Shown here one piece after another: positions 43,053 to 51,767 of a stretch of DNA of 64,000 nucleotides (position 1 is the stretch's first letter; every line of letters starts with the position of its first letter). The notes below the pieces were generated by a model. It ran no database searches, was not told the origin of the DNA, and worked only from the letters and a program-made list of their open reading frames with translations. The position numbers and the translations under genes were made by a program. Source of the stretch: Leucobacter rhizosphaerae (GTDB lineage Bacteria; Actinomycetota; Actinomycetes; Actinomycetales; Microbacteriaceae); the NCBI RefSeq assembly GCF_022919175.1, contig NZ_CP095043.1, positions 2,418,001 to 2,482,000 on the forward strand, written 5' to 3'.

Positions 43053-44408
43053 GTGAGCAGCGAACTGCAGGTGCTGCGCCGCGGACTGCCGCGTGTGGTC
43101 GGGGGCGAGCCCTGGCCCCCCGGTGAGCGGGGTGCCGATCCGGCGCCCGCTCAGGTTCCTCCTGCGGTGGCCGCGCCAGTTGCGATGGCCGCGATGCAGG
43201 CGCCGCGTACGACGCCTGACACGCCACTGCGCCGCGGCCTGCCCCGCGTGGTCGGGGGCGCACCCTGGCCGCCGGAGGGCGCTGGGCCGCTCGTTGCTGG
43301 AGCATCGATCGCATCAGCGGAGGCGGCTGTCGCGCCAGACGCCCCCAGCGGGCCGCGCGGCACCACAGAACCGACGCCGAGCCCCTCCTCGGCGCCAGCG
43401 GAATCGGCAACGGGACCAGTGGAAACGCCGGAGCTGTCGCCGATATTGACGACGGAGCCGGCCGCGCTACCGAAGCCAGCACTGGAGCCGACGCCAGCGC
43501 CAGCAGAGACTCCGGTGGCGCGCACCCGCGCGCAGCTCGTGCGCCGCGGAGTGATCTGGGCGTTCGGTGCGCTCTGCACGATGGGGATCATCGTGCTCGC
43601 AGCGCGCGGCGTCACGACCCTGCCGGGGGTGCCCGATGTTCTGCGTCGCTTCCCCGGGGAATACGAGTCACCCTGGCATCCGGAGCCCGGCTTCCCCGCA
43701 TGGGCGAGGTGGAGCCACTATCTCAACTTCTTCTTCATGGTGCTGATCGTGCGCACCGGGCTGCAGGTGCGACACCAGCAGAAGCCACCGGCCTTCTTCA
43801 CCCCGAAGCGCGGCGGCAAGAAGATCAGTATCTACTTGTGGCTGCACACGAGCATCGACGTGTTGTGGCTGCTGAACGGTGTGATCTTCGTCGTGCTGCT
43901 CTTCGTGAGCGGGCACTGGGCGCGGATCGTGCCGACGAGCTGGGAGGTATTCCCGAATGCGCTGAGCGCGATGCTGCAGTACCTCACACTCGAGTGGCCC
44001 ACCGAGAACGGCTGGGTGAATTACAACAGCCTGCAGCAGCTCATGTACTTCACCGTCGTGTTCGTCGCAGCGCCGCTCGCCGCGATCTCTGGCGTGCGGA
44101 TGAGCGAGTGGTGGCCCAAGGACGCCGACCGTCTGAACGCGATGTACCCGGCCCCGATCGCACGGGCGATCCACTTCCCGGTCATGCTGTTCTTCACGGT
44201 GTTCGTCGTCGTGCACGTGACCCTCGTGCTGGCCACCGGGGCACTGCGCAACCTGAACCACATGTTCGCGGGCACCGACGCTGTGAATTGGATCGGCTTC
44301 CTGTGGTTCGCCGGGGGCTTGCTTGTCGCCGCGGCCGCGACGTGGGCCGCGAGACCCCTGATCCTGGCACCGATCGCGAGCGCGTTCGGTCGAGTAAGCG
44401 AACGTTAG
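43053..44408 (+). CDS. Membrane cytochrome b with duplicated N-terminal RGLPRVVGG motif
   Basis: A 451-residue protein. The first 155 residues are low-complexity Pro/Ala/Glu-rich and hold the motif LRRGLPRVVGG(E/A)PWPP twice (8-23 and 59-74). A hydrophobic helix follows (about 163-185), then a cytochrome b domain with about four more helices and histidines in WSHYLNFFF, WLHTSID, AIHFPVMLF and VVHVTLVLATG that can ligate hemes. This fits the bacterial cytochrome b561/hydrogenase-b group. Its start is fused to the etfA end, so it probably passes ETF electrons into the membrane quinone pool. No Fe-S partner gene is present. Confidence 0.8.
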   Translation: MSSELQVLRRGLPRVVGGEPWPPGERGADPAPAQVPPAVAAPVAMAAMQAPRTTPDTPLRRGLPRVVGGAPWPPEGAGPLVAGASIASAEAAVAPDAPSGPRGTTEPTPSPSSAPAESATGPVETPELSPILTTEPAALPKPALEPTPAPAETPVARTRAQLVRRGVIWAFGALCTMGIIVLAARGVTTLPGVPDVLRRFPGEYESPWHPEPGFPAWARWSHYLNFFFMVLIVRTGLQVRHQQKPPAFFTPKRGGKKISIYLWLHTSIDVLWLLNGVIFVVLLFVSGHWARIVPTSWEVFPNALSAMLQYLTLEWPTENGWVNYNSLQQLMYFTVVFVAAPLAAISGVRMSEWWPKDADRLNAMYPAPIARAIHFPVMLFFTVFVVVHVTLVLATGALRNLNHMFAGTDAVNWIGFLWFAGGLLVAAAATWAARPLILAPIASAFGRVSER

Positions 44409-44418
44409 AGAGCACCAG

Positions 44419-45303
44419 ATGAGTCGACCCGATACCGCAGCCGCCGCAGTCTCCTTCCTCTTCGTGCCGGCTTCTCGGCCGGATCGCTACGCCAAAGCGC
44501 TCGGGAGCGCCGCCGACGCGGTGATCATCGACCTGGAAGATGCGGTCTCCGTCGAAGAGAAGGACAGCGCGCTCGACCACTTGCTCGCCGCGCTGCACGC
44601 GGGCCTCGCCCGGCCGGCGCACGTGCGGATCAACGCAGCTGATTCCGTTTGGTTCGAGCGCGACCTCTCGGCGATCGCGGGCTTGTCACCGCGTGCGCGT
44701 GCGTCGGTGGCCGGTGTCCTGGTGCCGAAGGCGGAGCGCGCGGATGATGTGAGCCGTGTCGTCGATGCGCTGCTGCGCACTGAGAGGGGCAATGGGAACG
44801 GCGCCGGGCACGGCGCAGAACACCCCGCCGACGTGATCGCGCTCATCGAGAGCGCTGCCGGCGTGGTTGCCGCGCGTGAGCTTGCGGCGGTGCCGGGCCT
44901 GACCCGCTTCGCAGTCGGTGCTGCCGATCTGTCGTTCGATCTCGATGCTGAGATCGCCTCTGCGACGGTTGACTGGGTGTACGCGCAGCTGGTGATCGAA
45001 TCTCGGCGTGCCGGCCTCGCCGGGCCCATTGCATCCCCGCCGTTCGAGATCGACGACCTCGAGGCCGTCGCACTCGAGTCGGCGAGACTGCGAGGCCTGG
45101 GCGCCGCCGCTCAGTTGAGCATACATCCGGCGCAGATTCCGGCGATCCACTCGGGGTTTCTGCCGAGCGCCGAGCGGATCGCGTGGGCGCAGCGTGTCAT
45201 GGCGGCTGCGGCAACGGCAGATGGTGCCGTGCAGATCGACGGGCAGATGGTCGACAAGCCCGTCCGCGACCGGGCCGCGCGCATCATCGCGCAGGCGCGC
45301 TGA
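44419..45303 (+). CDS. HpcH/HpaI (CitE-like) CoA-ester lyase
   Basis: A 294-residue CitE-family protein: FLFVPASRPDRYAKALGSAADAVIIDLEDAV split, VRINAADS, LIESAAGVVAARELA, FAVGAADLSFDL and the ending SIHPAQIPAIHSGFLPSAERI. The family includes citramalyl-CoA, malyl-CoA and beta-methylmalyl-CoA lyases. With the MaoC-like hydratase and CaiB-type transferases, a (S)-citramalyl-CoA lyase giving acetyl-CoA and pyruvate is likely. Last gene of the etfB operon; convergent with the CoA-transferase gene. Confidence 0.85.
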   Translation: MSRPDTAAAAVSFLFVPASRPDRYAKALGSAADAVIIDLEDAVSVEEKDSALDHLLAALHAGLARPAHVRINAADSVWFERDLSAIAGLSPRARASVAGVLVPKAERADDVSRVVDALLRTERGNGNGAGHGAEHPADVIALIESAAGVVAARELAAVPGLTRFAVGAADLSFDLDAEIASATVDWVYAQLVIESRRAGLAGPIASPPFEIDDLEAVALESARLRGLGAAAQLSIHPAQIPAIHSGFLPSAERIAWAQRVMAAAATADGAVQIDGQMVDKPVRDRAARIIAQAR

Positions 45304-45363
45304 GCGCACCTGATGGACCGAGCATCGCGCTCGCCGATGTCGTGCCGTCGGGGTTGAACCCGC

Positions 45364-46497
45364 TCAGCTCCCGAACTCGGCGAAGATGCGTTCGGTGTGC
45401 TCGCCCAGCGCGGGGACGTCGCCCATCGGGGGTTCGTCGCCGAAGGTGACGGGAGGGAGCGCAACACGCGCTTCTCCCGAGGGCGTCTTGATCGTGCGCC
45501 AGCGATCGCGGGCAGCGAGCTGCGGATGGGCGGAGAATTCGGCCATGGTGCGCATCTGCGCGTTGGCGATTCCGACGTTGTCGAGGAGCCACTGCACCTC
45601 TGCGACGGTGCGTTCGCCCAGGCGGTGCTCGATGAGCTGGGAGAGCGCTGCGCCATTGGCGACGCGCAGGGAATTGCTCGCATAGTCGGGGTGCTCCGTG
45701 AGTTCGGGCTGCTCCAGCACCCGATCGCAGAATTGAGCCCACTCGCGCTCGTTCTGCAGGCCGAGGAAGACCACTCCGTCGGAGGCTCGGAACGGGCCAT
45801 ACGGAGCGATGCTCGCGTGCGACGCCCCGGATCGCTTCGGGGCGGCTCCGGAGTACTCGGCGTACAGATAGGTCTGCTGCATCCACTCGCCGAGCGCTTC
45901 GAGCATGCTCACCTCGATGCGTGATCCCGTGCCAGTGCGGCCGCGTTGGATGAGGGCCGCGAGTACGCCCGAATAGGCGTACATGCCCGCCGAAATGTCG
46001 GCAATCGACACCCCCACCTTCGCAGGAGCCTCCGGCCCGCCGGTGACCGAGAGCATGCCGGCTTCGCACTGGATGATCAGGTCGTAGGCCTTCTTGCGCT
46101 CGTGAGGTCCGCCTGAGCCGAACCCTGAGACGGAGACGCTGATGAGCCGCGGGTTGATCTGTTCAAGCACCTCGGGAGTGAAGCCGAGTCGCTCCACCGC
46201 ACCGGGGGCCAAGTTCTCGACGAACACATCGGCGTGAGCGAGCAGTGAACGGAGCAGGCTCTGGTCTCGCTCCGACTTGAGATCCATCACCACGGATTCT
46301 TTGCCACGATTGAGCCACACGAAGTAGCTCGCCTCGCCGCCGACCGTCGTGTCGTACGCGCGGGCGAAATCGCCCGCTTCGCGCTCGATCTTGATGACTC
46401 GAGCACCGAGATCGGCGAGTTGTCGCGTCGCGAACGGCGCCGCGACAGCCTGCTCGATCGAAACCACGGTGATGCCCTCAAGGGGGAGTCCTGTCAC
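45364..46497 (-). CDS. CaiB/BaiF-family (class III) CoA-transferase
   Basis: A 377-residue class III CoA-transferase: LPLEGITVVSIEQAVAAPFATRQLADLGARVIKIER split, YFVWLNRGKESVVMDLKS, ENLAPGAVERLGF and catalytic Asp139 in KKAYDLIIQ. It lies downstream of an acyl-CoA dehydrogenase on the same strand. A dicarboxylate such as itaconate, mesaconate or methylsuccinate is a plausible acceptor in this neighbourhood; the succinyl-CoA:carboxylate type is known in the family. Confidence 0.9.
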   Translation of the reverse strand: MTGLPLEGITVVSIEQAVAAPFATRQLADLGARVIKIEREAGDFARAYDTTVGGEASYFVWLNRGKESVVMDLKSERDQSLLRSLLAHADVFVENLAPGAVERLGFTPEVLEQINPRLISVSVSGFGSGGPHERKKAYDLIIQCEAGMLSVTGGPEAPAKVGVSIADISAGMYAYSGVLAALIQRGRTGTGSRIEVSMLEALGEWMQQTYLYAEYSGAAPKRSGASHASIAPYGPFRASDGVVFLGLQNEREWAQFCDRVLEQPELTEHPDYASNSLRVANGAALSQLIEHRLGERTVAEVQWLLDNVGIANAQMRTMAEFSAHPQLAARDRWRTIKTPSGEARVALPPVTFGDEPPMGDVPALGEHTERIFAEFGS

Positions 46498-46540
46498 TGT
46501 CTCCTCTTTCGTCGTTCTCTCGAGTACGCGTCGTTGCGGC

Positions 46541-47692
46541 TCAGATGCCGCCGCGCGCCACCAGCTGAGAGGCGATCACATTGCGCTGAATCTCGTTGGT
46601 GCCTTCGCCGACGATCATGAGCGGCGCATCGCGGAAGTATCGCTCCACGTCGAACTCGGTCGAGTATCCGTAGCCGCCGTGAATGCGCACGGCGTCGAGG
46701 GCGATCTCCATCGCCACCTCGGAGGCGAAGAGCTTTGCCATACCGGCCTCCATATCCGCGCGGGCCCCGCTGTCGTACTGCTCCGCGGCGTGCCGCGTGA
46801 GCTCGCGCGCCGCCGTGAGCTTGGTCGCCATGTTCGCGAGATAGTGCCCGATCGCCTGGTGCTTCCAGATGGGTTTGCCGAACGATTCCCGCTGCTGCGC
46901 GTAGGTGAGCGCATCCGACAACGCGGCCGAAGCGACGCCGAGCGCACGTGCTGCAACGTTGATGCGACCCGTTTCGAGGCCCCGCATCATCTGGGCGAAG
47001 CCGTGTCCGGTCGCTCCGCCGAGCACCTGCGAGGCGGGGGTGCGGTAGCCGGAGAAGACGATCTCGCAGGTCTCGACACCCTTGTACCCGAGCTTGTGCA
47101 GATCCCCGGATACTTCGAATCCCGGACCCGGTTCGACGAGCACGATCGAGATGCCGCGATGGCGGGGCTCTGCGGAGGGGTCGGTCTTGCAGAGCAAGGC
47201 GATCAGCCCGGAGCGGCGCGCGTTAGTGATCCACATCTTCGAGCCGTTGATCACAAGATCGTCGCCATCGAGCAATGCGGTGGTCGTCATCGCCTGGAGA
47301 TCGGAGCCGCCACCGGGTTCGGTGAGCGCCATCGTGGCGCGCAGTTCGCCCGTCGCCATGCGAGGGAGGTAGCGCTGCTTCTGATCCTCCGTGCCGTACG
47401 CGTCGAGGAGTTTCGCGACGACGGTGTGGCCGCCCATCGCGCCGGTGAGCGTCATCCAGCCCCGCGCAAGCTCTTCTGCGACCTGGGCGTAGCATGGCAT
47501 CGACACCGGCATGCCGCCGTATGCTTCGGGCACTGCGAGACCGAAGATCCCGATCTCTTTCATCTGATCGATCCAGCGCTCGGGATATTCGTTCGCGTGT
47601 TCAACCTCGCGCACGGTCGGCTTCACTTCCCGGTCGACGAATGCGCGAACGGTTTCGACGAGGAAGCTCTCTTCTTCATTGAGGCGAGGCAT
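46541..47692 (-). CDS. Acyl-CoA dehydrogenase
   Basis: A 383-residue acyl-CoA dehydrogenase: LNEEESFLVETVRAFVDREVKPTVRE split, FGLAVPEAYGG, ALTEPGGGSDLQAM, KMWITNARRSG and the end YGYSTEFDVERYFRDAPLMIVGEGTNEIQR with the likely catalytic Glu363. It would oxidise a short or branched acyl-CoA (for example methylsuccinyl-CoA) and hand electrons to the ETF pair encoded 3.5 kb away. First gene of a two-gene unit with the CoA-transferase, divergent from a GntR gene over an AT-rich operator. Confidence 0.93.
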   Translation of the reverse strand: MPRLNEEESFLVETVRAFVDREVKPTVREVEHANEYPERWIDQMKEIGIFGLAVPEAYGGMPVSMPCYAQVAEELARGWMTLTGAMGGHTVVAKLLDAYGTEDQKQRYLPRMATGELRATMALTEPGGGSDLQAMTTTALLDGDDLVINGSKMWITNARRSGLIALLCKTDPSAEPRHRGISIVLVEPGPGFEVSGDLHKLGYKGVETCEIVFSGYRTPASQVLGGATGHGFAQMMRGLETGRINVAARALGVASAALSDALTYAQQRESFGKPIWKHQAIGHYLANMATKLTAARELTRHAAEQYDSGARADMEAGMAKLFASEVAMEIALDAVRIHGGYGYSTEFDVERYFRDAPLMIVGEGTNEIQRNVIASQLVARGGI

Positions 47693-47738
47693 CGGGGATC
47701 CTTTCCTACGCGTCTTGGGGTGACGTGCGAGTGGTTTG

Positions 47739-47758
47739 AATATACTATATAGAATATT
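47739..47758. promoter_or_regulatory. AT-rich operator between acyl-CoA dehydrogenase and GntR genes
   Basis: AATATACTATATAGAATATT is a 20-bp near-perfect palindrome (one mismatched pair) centred on CTATATAG. It contains the shared ATAGAATAT core. Probable site for the adjacent GntR protein. Confidence 0.65.
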
Positions 47759-47873
47759 GAAAACGGAAGTTCCGGCGAAGAATCGAACGGAAGCGTCAAT
47801 AGAATTGACCGCGCACGGTCGTTCCAGTTCGTGCGCGGCTTCCGAGAGGCCAGCCGGGCCAGAGGAGAATCAC

Positions 47874-48521
47874 ATGCAACGACGACAGCTCAGCGATGAG
47901 GTTGCGTCCTACCTGAGACAGTCGATCATGGCGGGCGAGCTCGGCCCCGGCACCTCCGTGCGCGCGGAAGCTGTGGGCGAAGCGCTTGACGTCTCGGCGA
48001 CTCCGGTGCGCGAGGCGCTCCACGCGCTGCGTGCTGAAGGATTCCTCGAACTCGTGCCCCGCCGTGGGTTCACGGTACGAGCGCTCACCGCCACCGACAT
48101 TCGCGATATCTTCGAGGCGCACGCACTGGTCGCCGGCGAGCTCGCGGCTCGCGCCGCGGAGCGTGTCACCGATGCCCAGGTGGCCGACCTGGTGGAGCAG
48201 CACGCGGAGCTCATGCGCGCGGCGGAGGAGGGCGATACGCAGCGATTGGAACAGCTGAATGACGAGTTCCACCGCCGGATCTATTTGGCGGCCGGATCCG
48301 AGCGACTCCGTTGGGCGCTCGGCAACTTCGTGAAGTATGTGCCGAGCGCGTTTTACGCGCAGATCGACGGCTGGCCGGAAACGACCGCGGAAGACCACTC
48401 GGCTGTGTGCGATGCCGTTGTCGCACACGATGCCGACGGCGCGCGTGCGGCGATGGCGCAGCACATCCGCAATGCCGGCGAAAAGCTCGCCGACTACTTC
48501 GAGCGGCGACAGGCCCCGTAA
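47874..48521 (+). CDS. GntR-family regulator (FCD type)
   Basis: A 215-residue GntR/FadR-type regulator: wing-helix QLSDEVASYLRQSIMAGELGPGTSVR split, LDVSATPVREALHALRAEGFLELVPRRGFTVR, and an FCD domain with DEFHRRIYLAAGSERLRW and AVCDAVVAHDADGARAAMAQHI. AGGAG precedes the ATG. It is divergent from the acyl-CoA dehydrogenase and followed 15 bp later by a CoA-transferase gene. It probably controls the acyl-CoA half of the block through the ATAGAATAT sites. Confidence 0.9.
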   Translation: MQRRQLSDEVASYLRQSIMAGELGPGTSVRAEAVGEALDVSATPVREALHALRAEGFLELVPRRGFTVRALTATDIRDIFEAHALVAGELAARAAERVTDAQVADLVEQHAELMRAAEEGDTQRLEQLNDEFHRRIYLAAGSERLRWALGNFVKYVPSAFYAQIDGWPETTAEDHSAVCDAVVAHDADGARAAMAQHIRNAGEKLADYFERRQAP

Positions 48522-48536
48522 CTAACACGGAATGCC

Positions 48537-49721
48537 ATGTCTGAATTAACGCTGCTGCAGGGCCTCCGGGTCGTCTCACTCGAACAGTTCATCGCGGGCC
48601 CCTATTGCACGTCTCTGCTCGCCGATGCCGGCGCCGAGGTGACGAAGATCGAACGTCCCGGTGTCGGCGATCCGCGGCGGTCGTACGAGCCGAAAGTCGG
48701 CGACGGCGAAGACGCCATCAGCGGCGGGTTCGCGTCCTACAACCGCGGCAAACGATCGGTCGAGTTGGCTTTGGACACCCCGGAGGGCGTTGCTGAACTC
48801 GCGGGCATGCTCGCCGATGCCGATGTCCTCGTGTGCAACTTGCGCCCCGGCGCCCTGGCGCGGATGGGTCTCGCCCCAGTGGCGCTGCGGGAGCGGTTCC
48901 CTCGTCTCGTCGTCTGCGAGATCACCGGCTTCGGCAGCACCGGCGGAGAGGCTGCGAACTGGCCGGCGTTCGACTCGGTGATCCAGGGAATGTCGGGTTT
49001 CGCGAGCCTGGTGGGCGAGGCCGACGGGCCGCCCACGCTCACCCCGATGGGGACGACCGACATGCTCACCGCGGTGTACTCGACGATCGGGATCCTCATG
49101 GCGATCATTCAGCGCGAGCGCACGGGCGAGGGGAGCCTGGTCGACGCGGCGATGCTCGACATCACGGCCGCGTTCCTCGAGCGCCCGCTCACGCTGCACG
49201 AGTTCACGGGAGCAGTGCCCACCCGCGGGATCGATCGGTTCAGTCCAGTGGGGATGTTCAGGGCCGGTGACGGGCGCTGGCTTTCGATCGTGATTCCGAC
49301 CGATGAGATGTGGCGGCGGTGCGCAGATGCGATGGGCCGACCCCAGATGATCACCGATCCGGAACTTGACACGGTGCTGAAGCGAGCCGATCGCATGCAT
49401 GATCGCGTGATTCCTGCGTTCGAAGCGTGGGCAGCGGGGCTGACCCAGGAAGAGGCTGCGCACGCGCTGCGCGTCGCTGGCCAGCCTGTGGGCCTCGTGC
49501 AGGACATCGGCGAGGTGCGGGCGAACCCCCACCTCGCGCACCGGGAGCTCTTTGTGCCAATGGTCGATGAGGTGGCGATGCGCGCCGACGGCTCGCGGAT
49601 CTCCCTCCCGCGCCTTCCGCTGCTGTTCGACGGTGAACACGCAACTCCTGGTCCCGTTCCCCGGCTCGGCGAGCACAATCCTCCGGATGGCCACGGGTCG
49701 AGCGAGCAGGTCGCAGAGTAG
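48537..49721 (+). CDS. CaiB/BaiF-family (class III) CoA-transferase, second copy
   Basis: A 394-residue class III CoA-transferase: LLQGLRVVSLEQFIAGPYCTSLLADAGAEVTKIER split, GGFASYNRGKRSVELALDTPEG, NLRPGALARMGL, ITGFGSTG and catalytic Asp146 in PAFDSVIQG. It differs clearly from the other copy, so the two are not a recent duplication and may act on different acids or steps. Same transcription unit as the GntR gene. Confidence 0.9.
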   Translation: MSELTLLQGLRVVSLEQFIAGPYCTSLLADAGAEVTKIERPGVGDPRRSYEPKVGDGEDAISGGFASYNRGKRSVELALDTPEGVAELAGMLADADVLVCNLRPGALARMGLAPVALRERFPRLVVCEITGFGSTGGEAANWPAFDSVIQGMSGFASLVGEADGPPTLTPMGTTDMLTAVYSTIGILMAIIQRERTGEGSLVDAAMLDITAAFLERPLTLHEFTGAVPTRGIDRFSPVGMFRAGDGRWLSIVIPTDEMWRRCADAMGRPQMITDPELDTVLKRADRMHDRVIPAFEAWAAGLTQEEAAHALRVAGQPVGLVQDIGEVRANPHLAHRELFVPMVDEVAMRADGSRISLPRLPLLFDGEHATPGPVPRLGEHNPPDGHGSSEQVAE

Positions 49722-49831
49722 CCATCATGCGACGCGAGGGGGCAACCTCTCGGCGTCAGGCGTGCCTCAGTGGCAGAGGACGCTCAGCTCAGTCGATGCG
49801 AGGAGGGAGTTGCGCACCACGCCACAATGGC

Positions 49832-49847
49832 ATACCGTATACGGTAT
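49832..49847. promoter_or_regulatory. Perfect 16-bp palindromic operator before the P450 operon
   Basis: ATACCGTATACGGTAT is fully self-complementary and lies 20 bp before the start of the reductase gene. Its GTATAC core recurs upstream of the glutamine-synthetase-like gene (55528-55533) and the PuuD-like gene (59442-59447). Confidence 0.75.
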
Positions 49848-49866
49848 CCCATAAAGGAGTGGTGAG

Positions 49867-51192
49867 ATGACTGACATTGCCCAACATGACCCGCGCATCG
49901 TGGTCGTGGGCGCGGGCCCGAGCGGATGCTTTATCGCCGGTGCGCTTCGCCGCTCGCTGCCGCGCGCGAGGATCCTGGTGGTCGATCAGCTCCCCTGCCC
50001 GTTCGGCCTCGTGCGCTACGGTGTTGCGGCAGATCACCAGAGCACGAAGAACATCACGCGTCAGTTCGACCGCATCTTCACGCGCGAACGCGTGGAGTTC
50101 GCCGGAAACGTGAGCGTGACCCGCACCGCGCGGCCGGGCGCGGTGTCGCTCGATCAGTTGCGCGCGAGCGCCGACGCCGTTGTGCTCGCCACGGGGCTCG
50201 CGGCCGATAAGCCGCTCGGCGTGCCGGGGGATCGCCTCGCTGGAGTGCTGGGATCGGGTGCGCTGACCGGCCTGCTCAACAGCCACCCGGAGAGCCGCCT
50301 CGTGGCGGAGTCGCTCGCCGAACTCGGTGACCACGTCGCGATCGTGGGCATAGGCAACGTTGCGATCGACATCATTCGTTTCCTCGCAAAATCGGACGCA
50401 GATTTCGCGGGCAGCGACATTAATGATGACGCCCTGCGGGCCTACAGCGCGGCACGCGTGCAGAGCATCGACGTGTGCTCCCGCTCGCCGATCGAGGCCG
50501 TGAAATGCGACGCGCAAATGGTGCGAGAGCTCGCACAGATCAGCGGGCTCCGCGTGAGCCTGCACGGAGACACCGGCGTCGATGGGGCCACGATCGGCGA
50601 CCGCACGCAAGCGGCTCGTGTCGCAGCCATCCGTGATCTCGCCGCATCCGCCGATGCCGACGACGCCCGCATCGAACTGCGCCTGCACTTTGGGGTCGAG
50701 CCGGTGCGCGTGGAGGGAGCGGAGCGCGTCGAGCGTCTCGTGACTGCGGAACGTGACGGCGCCGAGCGCACCATCGCCGTCGAGAGTGTCATTTCGGCGA
50801 TCGGCTTCGCTGCGGAGGAGGATTGCATCGCCGGGACGATTGGAGAGATTCGCCGATCCGATCCGGCGTCCGGGCGCATCGAACCCGGCCTCTACCGAGT
50901 CGGCTGGCTTCGTCGCGGACCGCGCGGCACGATCCCGGAGAACCGCGCAGACGCGATGTGCGTAGCCGACGAGATCATCGCCGACCTCACGACGGGTGCT
51001 CTCGAAACGAAGACGCATGAGCTCCCGGAGGAGTTGCTCCCAGCCGATGTCGCTGATGCGTCGATCAGCTACGACGACTGGCTCGCGATCGATCGGCACG
51101 AACGCGAGACCGCGCCCGACGATCGGACCCGAGCCAAGGTGCGCTCGATCGACCGCATGCTCGCCGTCGCACGCGAGCGCGCCCACGCCTGA
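49867..51192 (+). CDS. Adrenodoxin-reductase-type NAD(P)H:flavodoxin/ferredoxin reductase
   Basis: A 441-residue FAD protein of the adrenodoxin reductase/FprA type: N-terminal RIVVVGAGPSGCFIAGAL, PFGLVRYGVAADHQSTKNITRQF split, ATGLAADKPLGVPGD, NADPH-side GIGNVAIDIIRFLAK and the ending DWLAIDRHERETAPDDRTRAKVRS split. It would feed electrons to the flavodoxin and P450 encoded next. AAAGGAG 7 nt upstream of the ATG. First gene of the five-gene operon 49867-55443. Confidence 0.92.
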   Translation: MTDIAQHDPRIVVVGAGPSGCFIAGALRRSLPRARILVVDQLPCPFGLVRYGVAADHQSTKNITRQFDRIFTRERVEFAGNVSVTRTARPGAVSLDQLRASADAVVLATGLAADKPLGVPGDRLAGVLGSGALTGLLNSHPESRLVAESLAELGDHVAIVGIGNVAIDIIRFLAKSDADFAGSDINDDALRAYSAARVQSIDVCSRSPIEAVKCDAQMVRELAQISGLRVSLHGDTGVDGATIGDRTQAARVAAIRDLAASADADDARIELRLHFGVEPVRVEGAERVERLVTAERDGAERTIAVESVISAIGFAAEEDCIAGTIGEIRRSDPASGRIEPGLYRVGWLRRGPRGTIPENRADAMCVADEIIADLTTGALETKTHELPEELLPADVADASISYDDWLAIDRHERETAPDDRTRAKVRSIDRMLAVARERAHA

Positions 51193-51241
51193 CGCGCACC
51201 TCACCGCTGCACCTGTACTTCTTTGAAATGAGGCATCACCC

Positions 51242-51706
51242 ATGAAATTCAGCGTTCTCTACGGCACCGAGTCGGGTAACTCCGAGTTCATCGCGCAAGA
51301 CGTCGTCGCACACCTGACGGCCGAGCTCTACGAGGCCGAGCTCTCCGATCTCGCAGATACCGACCCGACGAACGTCGATCCCGACGTGCACGCGTATCTG
51401 ATCGTGTGCTCGACCCACGGTGAGGGCGAACTGCCGCACACCGCCATCCCCTTCCTCGCCGAGTTGGAGGCGAAGGCGCCGGATCTGACCGGTGTGCGCT
51501 ACGCCATGTTCGGGCTGGGGGACTCCTTCTACGCCGAAACCTACAGCCAGGGCAGCGAGATCATCGACCGGAAGCTCACCGAACTCGGTGCGACGCGCAT
51601 CGGTGAGTACGGGCGTCATGATGCGTCATCGATCGAGGACGGCACCGAGCTCGCCCTCGCGTGGGTGCCGAGCGTACTCGCAGACCTTCGCGCTCAGCTC
51701 GTCTGA
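51242..51706 (+). CDS. Flavodoxin (P450 redox partner, cindoxin-like)
   Basis: A 154-residue flavodoxin: FMN phosphate loop LYGTESGNSE, 50s-type STHGEGELP loop and FGLGDSFYAETYSQGSEIID. It lies between a reductase and a P450 gene, the same logic as the cineole P450 system (P450cin), in which an FMN flavodoxin replaces the usual 2Fe-2S ferredoxin. The length suits a short-chain flavodoxin. Confidence 0.9.
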   Translation: MKFSVLYGTESGNSEFIAQDVVAHLTAELYEAELSDLADTDPTNVDPDVHAYLIVCSTHGEGELPHTAIPFLAELEAKAPDLTGVRYAMFGLGDSFYAETYSQGSEIIDRKLTELGATRIGEYGRHDASSIEDGTELALAWVPSVLADLRAQLV

Positions 51707-51767
51707 ACGCGCTGCTCTTCCCTCAGATACGCGGCATCGTCGCCGCACCACGTGAAAGGAACCCGTC

